Source: Eleusine coracana subsp. coracana
Lineage: Eukaryota > Streptophyta > Magnoliopsida > Poales > Poaceae
Assembly: GCA_032690845.1 (NCBI GenBank)
Contig: CM064429.1
Coordinates: 17,578,569 to 17,642,568 of the forward strand
Reading direction: 5' to 3'
DNA: 64,000 nucleotides
Positions 44,290 through 56,700 of this stretch are shown here, in pieces. Position 1 is the first letter of the stretch. Each line of letters opens with the position of its first letter. A program made the translations under genes and the position numbers. The notes under the pieces are model-generated. The model was not told the DNA's origin and made no database searches. It saw nothing but the letters and a program-made list of their open reading frames with translations.

Positions 44290-44720
44290 CCTCACTCAAA
44301 TGGATGTTATTATCCATGTGACAGGAACACACCAAAGGGAGCATGGCCAGAAGCAATACCCACGGCACCCAGCCGATTCAGACCACGCCGCACTGTGCAC
44401 CCGCGCCTCAAATTCCTTCTGTAGCAGAAGCGCCTTGGAGATTCTGGCAGTGCTGCTCAGGCAGTGGAGAGCCCATAGGAATTGCAGCGCGGAGATCTCG
44501 TTCCCAAGGGCCAACTAGTTGAGGCTCTTCATCGTCGCAGGTGTCTACATGCAGTACACGCACCGTTCAGGTGAGGTCTGCCAGCCATCCGACAAATAGT
44601 GGCATCTCTTGGCTCAGCTGCCTATGGAGCTCCGATCCTGATGCCACCAATGCCCAAGGCGTTATGTCTTGCATCCTAATCAAAAGCAGGCCGTAAACAA
44701 TGTGTGCTCTCTTTTGGCTG
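44290..44720 (-). pseudogene. UDP-glycosyltransferase fragment A (GT1 family)
   Basis: The minus strand encodes LALGNEISALQFLWALH (about 44515-44465), the motif preceding the sugar-donor site in plant UGTs. It continues with a damaged PSPG box: GWVPW at about 44378-44360, then after a one-base shift GHAPFGVFLSHG ending near 44303. The family pattern is GWVPQ..LAH..VG.FL.HCGW. Stops lie within (one replaces the Glu before LALG). The shape of the two motifs suggests a UGT91-like member, but that is a guess. The intact enzyme would transfer sugar from a UDP-sugar to a small plant metabolite in the cytosol. It is clearly a pseudogene, as only part of the C-terminal domain is present. Confidence 0.65.
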
Positions 44721-45425
44721 CTCTAGAATGATAGCACGTAGCTTAAAATGAAGTAGAATGGCAGAGGATATATAACAACACTGCCTAGCGCATACATCAA
44801 CAGGATATGATGTATGAGGTGATATCAAGGATAGAGGATGTATCGATATGTTAGCATTACTGCCGCAATGAATTCGTGCGGTAAATGAGATCTCTAGGAC
44901 TAAACAAAGGTTGTGCCTTTTTATTCGTTTTTTAATTTATACTTGCCACCATGAGCTATAAGTTCTAGAAGAGACGGGCTTTTGTAAAGGACTGCTTCTG
45001 GACAAGCAAAGAGTGAGGCCCCGTATAGCTTCTACATTGTTGTGACTGTGACTGCCAGAATCGACATTAGTGTCGTCGCAGGCTTGCTAACGTCAACAGC
45101 CCCGCACAAGAGATTAGACCCACACAGTGACAAGCTTTGTTGACGTCAATATGCAAACCATTAATAAAAAAAAATCCTGATTACACCTAATCTTCATTAC
45201 TATCCTATTCAATGTTACTTTGCAGCAAAACTTTCGAGAGCACTGTAGAATGAAGCAACAGAGGTTTAGCAGAAAAATACAAACAATGAAAAATAAGATG
45301 ATTAACTTTAGATCACATGATTTTACAGGAACTACTACAGAAACAACCTTCAGGATGGTGGAAAAGCGCCTTAAGTGGTGGTACTGGTAGGCAGGCGGTT
45401 TTCCACTGGGAGTGGCCCAACCTGA
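44721..45425. other. unassigned sequence between UGT fragment and MITE
   Basis: Mixed composition, no convincing reading frame. The 107-codon minus-strand frame at 45114-45437 has a hydrophobic run but no homology I recognise and no support as a gene. Confidence 0.35.
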
Positions 45426-45776
45426 GGGTTTGTTCATTTTCTATCCTGTAATTTTAGAACTGTCCTATCGAATATTAAGATATTAATTAAAAGTATTAAA
45501 TATAGATTACTGATAAAATCCAATTCATAATCCACCCTTTAACTGACGAGACAAATCTATTAAGACTAATTAGACCATGATTAGATAATATGATGCTACA
45601 GTAAATATCTCTTAATGATGATTTAATTAACCTTAATAAATTTATCTCGCAAATTAACATCCAACTATGTAATTAGCTTTATATTTAATTTATTTTTAAT
45701 CTATATATTTAATATTCAAATAATTAATATAACAACATTAAAATTTAAACCTCAAGAAACCAACCCACCTACTGGT
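45426..45776. mobile_element. MITE, Tourist/Harbinger-like
   Basis: AT-rich, about 350 bp, with phrases characteristic of a widespread grass MITE family: AAAAGTATTAAATATAGA, GACGAGACAAATCTATTAAG, GCTACAGTAAATAT and TTTATCTCGCAAATTAA. These are arranged as a diffuse inverted repeat. The ends GGGTTTGTTCA and (reverse-complemented) GGGTTGGTTTC are similar. I could not define the 3-bp target duplication. Confidence 0.55.
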
Positions 45777-46783
45777 GGCTCCGGAGCACACCACGGACTC
45801 GTGCCTCGGTGGTGGTGAGGCCCTGGCGGTGCGAATGATATCATCAGCACTACCATTGATGAGAGGACATCGGATGCAGGTTCATTGCATTAGTAGTCAG
45901 TAGAACCGCCATTGGGTCCTGTCCCCGATGTCACGTGTGGTGACGTCATCTGCACCGTCACTATGACCGTCCCAGTGGTGCCCAATGATGTCATATTGAG
46001 CCGCCACTCAAAATTCAAACAAATTGACACCAAGATGTAAAACACCACAGTTTACCCCCTCAATTCAAAGCACTCACAAATCAAACCAGTTGGCCAGCCC
46101 ATGCATTTGCGCTACTCTAGATTCTCAGACGCTTGTTCTTTCTTTGCCATTGATTTTAATGATACCATAGTCCTTTGACAACCACGTTAATACTTTTGAA
46201 TTTGTTATGTAATTTATCAGTTTCCAAAATCATGGTCCATACCAATTCTACGGTATTTAGATAATTTTAAGCATTACTTGTTGCCACTTTTAGCATCTAA
46301 GAACATCAAGTTCCCCGCCATATATAGGCACTTAGATGAACACCTCTGTGGCCATTTGTTTACAACTTAACATCCACCATTGTTACTTGTCGTTTCATTG
46401 GTGAGTAGTATTAATATCTGAACTCTTTTGTTGTCCTCAAACTTCAAGTATACATGGTCCACTCTGAAAGATATAACTGGTGATATAGGGCCTGTATCCT
46501 TGTTGAGAATTGTTAAATGATGTATTGTGTGTGCATGTCAAAATTCTTAGTTTTGTAATGCAGGCTCAATATCCACAACCACCGCTTCGTGTACATACAC
46601 ATAGTTATCATCATTTTGTTGGTCAACATTGTTTTTGTTGTTATGTTCTTCACAGTTCTTGAAAAGTGATTATGATATGTCTTTTACGGGGAACCTAATG
46701 CTAATCTGCTTTCAGCTGAGTTATTAACATATCCTTCCCTAACAAAAGCTAGTACAACTAAAAAATCACATGGCTGACTTCTT
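45777..46783. other. unassigned sequence between the two MITEs
   Basis: GC-richer to about 46020 with GGTGGT-type phrases, then AT-rich. No domain, promoter or repeat end that I can defend. Confidence 0.3.
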
Positions 46784-47180
46784 TCTTGAGGAGTTTTACT
46801 ATCTAAAATATTAGCCATAAGTTTTGAGAAACTATTAGCCAATAGTTTGAGGGTAATTTCATAATTGCACCATTATAAATGATTTTATGTTTATTTTATA
46901 ATAGAATCTAATCCTACCAAATTATTAAAATGTCAGTTGATCTTTAAAAAATAAGACATCAATTATTAATCATATTACTAATTTATTTTTATTTATGATA
47001 ATATAAAATAATTATTATAAATCTAGAAATGTTATTTTTATCCGATATTACTCTCAAACTGATAAACTATTGGCTAGTAGTTATGTGTTACATTATCGAA
47101 TCTAAACTACTGGATCAAACTATTGGCCAATAGTTTTTCAAAATAATAATCAATATTTTAGACAGTAAAACTTTTTCAAA
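46784..47180. mobile_element. MITE with ~65-bp terminal inverted repeats
   Basis: The left end GAGTTTTACTATCTAAAATATTAG..AACTATTAGCCAATAGTTTGA (from 46791) matches the reverse complement of the right end (AGTTTTACTGTCTAAAATATTGA..AACTATTGGCCAATAGTTTGA, ending about 47178). The middle is about 80% A/T. The structure fits a miniature inverted-repeat element; the superfamily is not clear because no duplication of fixed length stands out. Confidence 0.65.
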
Positions 47181-47759
47181 CATATCCTCCTCCTGACTAC
47201 TCTACTCTTTTGTCTGCTCAATGTTAATGTAAGCCACGCAACCTTATTAGATTACCATATGCCATTCACTGATGTCAACGCGTGCTACAATTGTTGTGCA
47301 CCGAGGCCACCATAAGCCTGAGCAGCAGCTCTGGTCACCACACGATGCTCCATGCGAGTCTTGTTGAGCCAGCTACCACGGTGCGTGGATAGGTCACGAA
47401 ACAACAGCTTCGAGCATCACATGCAGTGATGGACGAAATTGAGAATTGGCAACAAAAAATTAGAAATCAAAGTGCACTGAGTTAGCCGTCGCAAGTCTTC
47501 AATGTTACGCATCAAGGATAACATTAACACTTTTCAATTGCAAGAGTTCGACAATTAGTCTCATGCCGAGTTCCCTTCTAAATCAACCTTTTTGGCATCA
47601 ATTGCCTTCCTTCATCAATAACTGACTTTCTCATCAACCAATCATAATATTCCATGTCTCGCTGATCTACAACCAATATACACGGTCTCTTGTCTTTCCC
47701 TATCTCTCTATCTCACGCTGGATGTACTGCCCTGCCCTGCACGCAAGATGTTTGCATCT
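47181..47759. other. unassigned sequence
   Basis: No long frame and no recognisable repeat end. Contains short minus-strand frames in a GC-richer patch at 47270-47420 without domain. Confidence 0.3.
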
Positions 47760-48022
47760 CATTTATAGTGTAATATTAATGCTAGTTGTAGGTAATTTAT
47801 AAATAAATATAAGGGTATTTTTGTTGTAATTTTATGATAGTAGTGGATAATTTAATAACATTTGGAGTATTTCGGACCAAAATTTTCGTAATGCTAGTGG
47901 TAGGTATTTTAATAATGTTTAAGGGTATTTTAGTCTATGTTTTCTATAATGGCAGTGTTGCGTATTTTTTTTCTTTTTTCTGTGTTAATGTGAGAATTTT
48001 CAGCCCTTAATAATGAATGTGG
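47760..48022 (-). mobile_element. Helitron-like 5' end, inverted relative to 43937-44239
   Basis: The reverse complement begins TCATTATTAAGGGCTGAAAATTCTC and continues ACTGCCATTATAGAAAACATAGAC and CAAAATACCCTTA. It matches the left part of 43937-44239 over about 120 bp. It starts with TC, as Helitrons do, although the base before is T and not A. No CTRR end is found on its far side, so its length is unknown. Confidence 0.4.
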
Positions 48023-48655
48023 TGGTTCCTTTTGTTGCTGAAATCATTATATATCATAGATTTGAGACCATACTGATAGAAACAATGTTATAGAAAAAGA
48101 TATATATGCAAAATATAGCAACAATGATCCAACAAATACGAGTCATCCAAATGCTCATACACAAGTTTACACCAAGTTCACAACAACATAGGTTTATACA
48201 CAAAATGTTCATCCACCTAAGGTTTCTTTTTATCCAGCCAATTCCAGTCCTTTGTATGATCGTTCATGCACTCATTTTTGAAGTTTTTTTCAGAAATCTG
48301 TTCCTTTCTACTATGTCCCTTCTCGATCCAATCACCAATTTGCATAATGATAAACTTATTGATGGATAAGCTCTTATATGATGAAGCACACAATTCTACA
48401 AATAATGTTATATAGTTGATCTTTAGTCATTTGGCCCTTGTTTACTTGTGTCTGGTTCTTTTTCTGGACATATAGAGAGAATAAAAACAATATTATGAGT
48501 GATGGAAATGAAAAAAAACAAACACTACTTAATATGCAACATATGACAAATACTTATGTCAACAGGTTCGTAGTTCAGCTGTTGTAAATACTTTTTTGTT
48601 GTAGTAGATATCCAATTGCAAACGGAGTACCCATAGTTCAAGAAGTTTGTAGCAT
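48023..48655. other. unassigned AT-rich sequence
   Basis: An 87-codon plus-strand frame at 48106-48369 is present but has biased composition, no domain and no promoter context, so I do not call it a gene. Confidence 0.3.
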
Positions 48656-48659
48656 ATCT

Positions 48660-49430
48660 AGCAGACTACGATCAAATGGAGAGCCCATAAGAATAGCCCC
48701 ACGGATATCTCGATCCCGAGGGCCAGCTCATCGAGGCTCCGCGTTGTCATCGGTGCCTGCCCTCAGTAGGGTGCTCAATCGTCGAGCCACTGCAATGCCG
48801 TTTACGAGCATAGGTTCATGACCCATGTCTGATCTGGGCAGCAGTGTACACAGCAATTGGTTCAGTTCGGCAAGGCACTCCACAGCCACACAAGCTCGCA
48901 ACTCGTATCGGCAGCCTATCAATCTCTGTTCTTAATGCCACCTATGCCCAGGGCACTATGGCCACGCACCCACCGCCGCGTCCAGCAGGACTCACGTACC
49001 TAGCCGGTACACACCACGATGTGCCCACCAGATCATGCCTCCAATCTGTCTGGGAGCAGTAGCATCGAGTAGGTTCTGGTAGAACCGTTCGACCGTCGGA
49101 GACAATACTCGATTCCCGGTGCCAGCTTGGCAAGCTCTCTGCCTTCACCGACGCTTTTGTGCCTAGGGCGACATGCAGGATGCTCTTGATAGGCTGCTCG
49201 TCGAGGCACTGCAATGCAGCAAATGAACCACCCATGCCTACGAGCAGAGGGGCACAACCTGTTTGTTATCCCAACAGTAGTACACGGTTCAGGTGAGGTC
49301 CACCAGCCAAGGCTCACAAACTGGCACGTATTGGCTCGGCGGCCTCTGAACCTCCATTCCTGATGCCACCTATGCCCAACCCAAGGCACAATGTCATGCA
49401 TCCTACTCGAAAACTGGTAGTTTGCAAAGT
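48660..49430 (-). pseudogene. UDP-glycosyltransferase fragment B (GT1 family)
   Basis: On the minus strand, LDELALGIEISVGLFLWALH at about 48745-48690 is the conserved block before the donor-binding region and matches fragment A closely at the DNA level (GGAGAGCCCATA(G/A)GAAT). The upstream part (49330-49430) also matches fragment A (CCTGATGCCACC(A/T)ATGCCCAA, CTTTGGCTGCTCTA). Between them lie about 550 bp with several frame breaks, more than in fragment A, so B keeps a longer stretch. The PSPG box would lie below 48690 but is not found. The two fragments point to a former tandem UGT locus. Confidence 0.55.
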
Positions 49431-49473
49431 CTGCTTTCCTTTGGCTGCTCTACAAGTTGATGTATATCGGACA

Positions 49474-49900
49474 TGTGGGACATATATACTCAGGATACCT
49501 ATCCACTCGGCTATATGACCAAGTGGGCCGGGGTTAATTATGAACTATTAAATATTAAGGCCCAGAAGATAACTACTTGGATATTTGGTTAGAGTAGATG
49601 ACAAGTTAGGTTAACAGATTTTGTGTATAGATAGAATCAAATATAACCGAATGATAGATTTCCATGTAAACCACTACCCTTCAGCTATATAAGGAGGGCA
49701 CGAGGTCTTCGTAGACCATGAGAACTCGCATTGGGAAACATTAGCCCTAGCGCGGACCCTAACAATACAAGAACACTAAATAGGACGTAGTGTTGTTATC
49801 CTTCGAGAGGTCCAAACCTGCATAAACCCTATGTCCTGTATACATCGACTTTCATACTCATACGCATACCTAGATCTACTATCAAGATTATCTCTCGATA
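49474..49900 (+). repeat. 5' LTR of Gypsy-2 (427 bp)
   Basis: Starts TGTGGGACATATATACTCAGG, comparable with the Gypsy-1 LTR start TGTGGAATACTTACC, and ends TCTCTCGATA before the PBS. It contains TATATAA at 49686 and AAACCCTATGTCCTGTA near the 3' part, in inverse orientation relative to Gypsy-1 as expected. Confidence 0.8.
49686..49692 (+). promoter_or_regulatory. TATA box in the Gypsy-2 LTR
   Basis: TATATAA in AGCTATATAAGGAGGGCACGA, in the U3 part of the LTR and about 210 bp before the LTR end. It is the likely core promoter for gag-pol RNA. Confidence 0.6.
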
Positions 49901-49902
49901 GT

Positions 49903-49920
49903 TGGCACGCCAGAAAGGGG
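49903..49920 (+). promoter_or_regulatory. primer binding site of Gypsy-2
   Basis: TGGCACGCCAGAAAGGGG two bases after the LTR. It agrees with the Gypsy-0 and Gypsy-1 sites. Confidence 0.65.
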
Positions 49921-49949
49921 CAGCATTGAGTTCAGCTTCATTGAAATCG

Positions 49950-52862
49950 ATGGCTTTCCCCGATGTCAAGTTTCGCCTGGGAGACAAGATCCGCTTTGGC
50001 GCTTTTAGCTTCGTTACTGATAAAAGCGGGAATCTCATCAAGCAAGATCCAGTGGTCCTTTTGGTGACTGCCACGCCTTCTTAAAGATCAGCCAACTCCC
50101 ACTCGGCCTCAGCAACGCGGCGACAGAGTACCGCGCTCTTTGGCTGGAAACCCTCCAGGGTCCCATCTCAAGGTTGCCCACGACTTACCGGGTACATCTT
50201 TGGTTGATTTCCCAGTTCCCTACATAGGGGAATCGGATGAAGATCCCAATTCTTTTCTCGATTCACGACTAGTAGCCACAATTGGCACCAATCACGAGTC
50301 AATCTTGGACCTGATCGAGGAGCCGAGTGATTCAGAAAACCACTCATCGGATTACTATGAGGTCTTCATGGTGGTGCCATCCGCTCCAGACGGCGGTGCA
50401 CGTGCAGAGCCATCTGCAGCGGCTGCTGCAAGGGCTGAGGCGGGGACAAACCCTCAGGATGGACATGAAACTGATCCTAACGATGATGATCCAAAGACAG
50501 AGACCCCCTCCCCTCCGACACGACCGCCATGACGGATCTAGAGTTGTGCAACAACTAGACATGGGTGACTTCACCTTACAGCTGGATGGTGAAGAGTTCT
50601 TTAAGACCACATTGCGCAACATCATAGCTGCAGCAACTCTATTGGACTCGCTGGAGCCAATGCTCACTGCCAATCTAGAGTTTACTCCACAGGTCAACAA
50701 ACTAAAGGCACACATCAAGGCTGCGACAGTATTGGAGATGCACGCAACCCGCACCATGCCGAGCAAAATGGAGTCAGGTGACTCTAGTTCAATTCCTAGT
50801 CAAGAAAGAAGATATTGACGATAGCATGATCGACAAGCCATTACACCAGCCGAGCAACGGAGGTGGCCCATCACTGAATTCCATGATCAGAACCCGCACG
50901 TCGACCTCCGCAACGGCATACAGTGACGTGACGCTCGTATCCGACTGAATAACAATTATCAGAACAGGAGGAAGAATGATGTCATCGTGGCTTCGTCAAT
51001 GACCGATATTACGAATGTGACGGCCGACGGGAACCGCCTCGAGATGATCATGGCTGGGATTATCGGTACACTGGGCAGAACGATGATAGACGCGCTAAGA
51101 GAAAGACCGTGATCGAGAGCGGAACCCAGCTCCACCCCTCGAGCATCATGATGGTGCAGCCGACATTTGAGCCTTCTCTCAGGATCTGCGCATGGTCAGC
51201 TGACCGGCTAGTTTCAAGCCAGTTGGCATCGAGAAGTACGATGGCAAGTCAGACCCCAATGACTGGCTTCAGGTCTACGCGAGGGCCATTCGGGCACTCG
51301 GTGGTGATAGCTTCGTCATGGCCAACTACCTCCCCGTGTGTCTAGCACCAGCAGTCAGGACATGGCTCTCCAACCTACCAGCCAACTCCATCGGCTCCTG
51401 GGGAGAGCTATGCAAGAAATTCACCACCAACTTCCAGGCGACGTTTGACCGACCTGGCAGTCATTGGGAACTCACCAGGATCAGACAGCGAGACCAAGAG
51501 CCACTGTGGGACTACATCTAGCGCTTCTACCGAGTGAAGAGCACTATCCTAAACATCTCGGATGCTCAGGTTGTCACCGCCTTCCAAGCTGGACTTCGCG
51601 ATGACGATTTGATCAAGAAGATCGGAAGGCTAGATGTCGCCGGAAGCCTAACTATGAAAGAAATATTCACCATGGTAGATAAGTACGCAGCCGGTAACTC
51701 GGACCTCTTCCAAGTATGTCGGTACAAGAATGAAGCACCGCACAATCGCAATTAGCCGGGACCATCTAACTACAACAAGGACGATAACATGAAGCGCAAG
51801 CAAGATAGAATGGTCGCTACTATTGAGCGTCCCACGAGAGAAGGCAAGTCACTTAGGATGACTTCGACAAAATACTCGAGGGCCCTTGTTTGCTGCATAA
51901 CGGCGCACATAAGGCTAAGGAGTATTTCAAGCTGAAGAGCTTCGTGCACCATGCTTTAAGGTCTTTAGGGAACACCTTTGGGTCACCAAGGGTGACAAGA
52001 AGAACAAAGACAAGGATCACGAGGACAAGGAAGAATTCCAAGATCCCGAGTGTGAAGTTAATTACATCTGCGACAGATCCACTACCAACTCAAAGCGCCA
52101 GCAGAAGATCCTCTACCGAGAAGTCCACTCGGTCTCACCGGCTATGCCCCAATATCTGCGATGGTCCGAAATCTTGATAACCTTTGATCGGTCAGACCAC
52201 CCAGACCACATCGCTAGGCCCGGCAAATACCCCCTGGTGTTGTGGCCGATCATGAACTGGGTGCTGCTCCATAGAGTGCTAGTGGACGGATGAAGTAGCT
52301 TGAACATCCTCTTCGTGAAGACTTTTAAAGAACTCAGCATACCTCTGACTGACCTCAAACTTAGCCGGTCGCCCTTTCATGGCGTCATTCCAAGCATGTA
52401 GACTGTCCTAGTGGGACAAATCACTCTGCTGGTTACATTTGGCACTCGGGAGAACTATAGGACGAAGCGCATCACCTTCGAGGTGGCTAACTTAGACTCC
52501 ACCTATCACGCCATTATTGGGCGATCAGCCATCGCCAAGTTTATGCTGTACCGCACTATCCCTACATGATGATGAAGCTACTAGGGCCGAACGGAGTCAT
52601 CTCGTTGCGTTCGGACGTGAAGACTTCGTACGGTTATGATTTTCAGAGTTGCGAGCTGGCAGAAAAGAAGGTGATGGTGTCCGAGCTCGCTGAGTTGAAG
52701 TTGGAGGTTGCAAAGGCAGAGGAGGCCAACCTTGACTCTCCTCCCAAGATGGTGTCGAAGGCCACGGTGCAGGCAGAAACCGTGGAGTCAAAGAAGATAC
52801 AGTTAGATGATAGCAATGTATCCAAGACCACCAACATCAAGGTCAATTTAGATGTTAAATAG
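49950..52862 (+). pseudogene. Gypsy-2 gag and protease
   Basis: ATG at 49950 begins MAFPDVKFRLGDKI. The frame breaks several times. An Ala/Pro/Asp-rich stretch is at 50140-50532. The capsid domain is at 51240-51750 (YLPVCLAPAVRTWLSNLP, FQATFDRPGSHWELTRI, then TAG at 51519 where relatives have Gln, DYIQRF). A damaged knuckle region lies near 51890-51930 (CLLHNGAHKAKEYF, second Cys missing). Protease at 52280-52560 reads LVDG then TGA then SSLNILF, with TRENYRTKRITFEV and YHAIIGRSAIAKF. Positions 52566-52862 are an open tail linking to RT. Confidence 0.8.
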
Positions 52863-52979
52863 GAAAGCATGCTCATCCTTTTCCTTCGTGATAATAAAGA
52901 CATATTTGCATGGAAACCTTCTGATATGCCGGGTGTTCCATGGAAAAAAGGCTGAGCACAAACTACATGTTAAACCAAA

Positions 52980-53724
52980 CGCTAAATCTGTGAGGCAGCG
53001 ACTTCGATGATTTTTTCAGGACTACAAGGACGTGATTAGAAAAGAGATCGGTCGATTACTGGCGGCCGGTTTTATTAAAGAAGTTTTCCACCCCGACTGG
53101 TTAGCTAACCCAGTCCTGGTGAGAAAGAAGAACAAGGAGTGGAGGATGTGTGTGGATTACACTGGCCTTTATCAGGCCTGCCGTAAGGATCCTTTCACTC
53201 TTCCCCACATTAATCAAGTGGTCGACTTAACGGCTAGTTGCGCTTTATTGTGCTTCTTAGACGCCTATTCGAGGTACCATCAGATCCCCCTTAATGAATC
53301 CGACCAACTATAGACATCATTTATTACGCCGTTCGGAGCTTTCTGTTATACGACCATGCCCTTCGGATTGAAGAACATCGGCACCACTTACCAACGAACC
53401 ATGTAGCGCTGTTTAGATAAGCAGATCGGTAGGAACGTTGAAGCCTACATCAACGATGTCGTCGTGAAGAGCCGACTCGCCTCCAACCTAATCCAAGACT
53501 TAGCCGACACATCCGATAACCTTCGCACATACAGCATGAAGCTAAATCCCGATAAATGCGTCTTCGGCATCCCATCAGAGAAGCTACTTGGTTTCTTGGT
53601 CTCGCATAGAGGGATCGAAGCAAATCCACAAAAGGTCAATGTCATACTGAGGATGGGCCGTCCTATTCACAGAAAGACATCCAGAAGCTGACCGTCGCAT
53701 GGCGGCACTTAGGAGATTCATGTC
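52980..53724 (+). pseudogene. Gypsy-2 reverse transcriptase
   Basis: Gypsy RT blocks in order: IRKEIGRLLAAGFIKEV, NPVLVRKKNKEWRMCVDYT, FLDAYSRYHQIPL, PFGAFCYTTMPFGLKN, KLNPDKCVFGI and GFLVSHRGIEANP. The catalytic box reads YIND at 53446-53457 in place of Y(V/I)DD. The first Asp is replaced by Asn through one G-to-A change, so the polymerase would be dead. In-frame stops at 53311 and 53404. Two small indels near 53680-53705 shift the phase just before the solo LTR insertion at 53725. Confidence 0.85.
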
Positions 53725-56700
53725 TGTAATACCCCAAAATTAATTAGATGAAATCACGACAAAATTTAATTTTTCAAAGTTAATACGGTCTAATGATTTT
53801 TGAAAATAAAATCTCACTAAATAATCAAACAAGAGAAATAGGGTAAAAGAAATTTTAAAGTAATTTAAAAATAATCTTGCCAACATGGTTGTTTGTTTTT
53901 GCTTATGCATTTATTTATTTTGTGTGCTACTCCTTCTAAAACTCCAAACCACCAAAATCCAGGAAAAAGAATAAATCCCTATCTTCTCCTCCTCTCTGGA
54001 CCGAAGCCCGCTCCCTCTTTCCCTTTCTCCCGTGCAGCCAGCCATTCTCCTCCTCCCTTCGGCCCACACCGTGCAAGCGAGCCCAGCCGCCATCTACCCT
54101 TCCCTCCTTGGGCCGCGACCTTCTCCTCATCCCACCCGCGCGTGCGAACGCACTCGCCGTCGTCTTCCTCGCGGCGATGCGCTCGCGCATGCGCGCTCGG
54201 CCCCGCCTAGCCTCCCAGCGACGTCAACAGGCGCACAACGCTACTCGGCTCTATCGCAACTCCGTGCGCGTGCTTGTCGTGAAACAGCCCGTCGTCGTTA
54301 CTCCCTTTTCCCCCCTGCTCCAACGCCCCCGTCCAAGGCTACTCTGTTGCCTCGCCATTGAAGCCACCTGCCCGCCTCGTCCCATCACCAGCGATGCGCA
54401 GCGCCACCACCTACCTGCCTTAACGCGCAGCGCGCCTTCCCACAAACTGACATGACCTGCGTCCCGCCTTCCCCGCTCCACGACGCCAGTGCCGCGCCAA
54501 GCCACGGACTGCCAACCCGCCATGAATGGCAAGGAGCCATTGCACAGAGCCGTCGGGTCGCATCGCCCGATCGACGACCCCGCCAGCCTCGCTCCACATC
54601 GTCGCGCCGTAACTCCGCACTGCCGTGTCGAGTCCCATCGCCCGCTCCGTGACGCACGTGACGGCTATCACATTGCCGCCATTATGACGAGCGCGAGCTC
54701 GAGCTACCGCCCGGTAGCTCACCGCCCGCTACCCCTTCCGCCGCGCCTATAAAACCGACGAGCGACAGGCTCCCCTTCGCACCGACGCAAGCGCCTTCTC
54801 CTCCTTTCCGCCAACCTGCCACAATTTTGACCTTCTCCCCATTCTCCCGAGCTCTCGGCCATGGCCGTATCTCCACCAATCCGGCGCTCCCCCACCAAGC
54901 CTTCCCTCTCTATGAGTGCGCGGGAGCCCCAAACCTCCCTTCCCTAACCACCCGGCCATTCTCCCCCTCTCCTCCCCTGCGACCCCAAGCTCCAGCACCC
55001 GGCCATGGAAGCGAACAGAGGAGGAAGAAGATGTGTACGTGAGAAAAGACAATTTTCCAAAAGAGCCCCTCCATATTTCCCAAACAAACTCCGCCCGTAT
55101 TTAGTTAAGCCCTTTTACATTCTAGCCCCTCGGTACATAGAAAGTTCATAGACCTCGTCCACGAAATTTTCCAGTACAAAAATAATTCTAGAAAAATCCC
55201 AAGTCCTTGTCTTTTTACAAATAAGTCCCTAGCATTTATTTTTATTCTGTTTTAGCCTCAGATTTTCACGGAAACACCCCTATATTTCTGGAAATTATAT
55301 TTTGGCCCCTACCATTCTACAACCAAGCCCTGAATTTTTCAGTAATTACAGAAAGGTCCCTGAAACTTTCTGAAATTACAGAAAAGCTCCTAGAGCCTTT
55401 GAAAAGCCATAACTTATGAACTGTAACTCGGATCCGAGAAATTCTTGCGCCCGCGGGTTCGTCTCTATGAGTAGTACCTAGTGGTACTACCCGCAATATT
55501 TTACAGAGACCACATAACCCGTCACTAGCCATATATTTTCAACCGTAGCTTTGTTTCGGATGATTCTCACACCCATGCGATCATCTCGACACAAGGAACC
55601 TCTTGCCGCCATAATTTCACTCCTGTTATAACATTTTCCCTTGTCCCCCTCGACACCATATCTTTATCGCCCGACCTCCGATTTCACCGATTCTTCCGTC
55701 GTCAATCTTCTTAGACCCGACCTACCCAAATCATACCTCGTAAACCCGAACCATACCCACCAAGTCCTGACCTACCTATAATTCCACTAGTATACACCGA
55801 ACCTCCCAAATAACCTATATGGAGTTTCAATTGGAGTGTTGATTGTTTCTTATTTATTTTATTTTCTTCGCGCTAGCATCACGTACCATAGCACGCAAAG
55901 AACCTGAGGAGCCCGATGCTGGAGACAAAGCCCGAAGTCCCAAGTCTCAATACAAACTCCGACCCAATATGCGAAGCAATGTAAACCACGCTGTTTAAGG
56001 ATTTAGCGTTACCAGGCAAGTTCTAACATCCCCTTGATCATATTAATCTCATCACAGTAGTCTAGAAACCTACTTAGAGCCTACTCTATGTTGCATGCTC
56101 TCTTGAGTGCTATTGTTGTGAAATGCTTGCATGATTGCTACCTATTTGCATACAGGTAACTCCGTTGTTGTTACCACAACCCCTCCTTGTATGTCTTACC
56201 CTACCACCCCATAAGCTCCACATACACTGACATTAAATGCCTAATGTATGGAATGCTGTTATGCTTAGAAGCGCTTAAGAACCCCACGATGAGGTTCATC
56301 GCAACACCATATTACATACTTCTATTTTGAAAATGGGTGAAAACATGTTTGGTGGTGTGCGATAAGTACCATGTGGATGGGTGATAAATCAACTGTGTGA
56401 AGATGAAGTTGGGATGTACTTGGTCGAGAGCGAGACTCCTTAGTACTAGTGCAGACTACTTAGTGATGGTGTCTTCGGTGTAGATCCACCTATCGTGGAT
56501 GAGTGCTTGCCCGACCACTTAGGAACGATAGGGAGACCTCAACTTGGTGATATTTTTAGTGCGATCATAGAACTTGTATGTGCAGAACTAAGATGGAACC
56601 TGGGTTACGCAGTAAGGAAGTATCACCTGGCAAAGTAGGAATGGACTCAGGGGTTGGTTTCGGTGCAGTGGTGATAAGTCTAGTACTTGGCAAGATTATA

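Noticed and set aside
45114..45437. 107-codon minus-strand frame with a hydrophobic run as a membrane peptide
   Set aside because: No start context, no homology, and it runs into a MITE.
43941..48010. A single Mutator-like element with long inverted repeats
   Set aside because: No 9-bp duplication at the ends, and the left unit has its own Helitron-type hairpin and CTAG end only 300 bp in.
48106..48369. 87-codon plus-strand frame as a small gene
   Set aside because: Hydrophobic and Ile/Phe/Met-rich by base composition, with no upstream promoter or homology.
54032..55052. Frames of 60-115 codons on both strands
   Set aside because: Same GC-rich leader block, in LTR-B, overlapping in five phases without recognisable domain.
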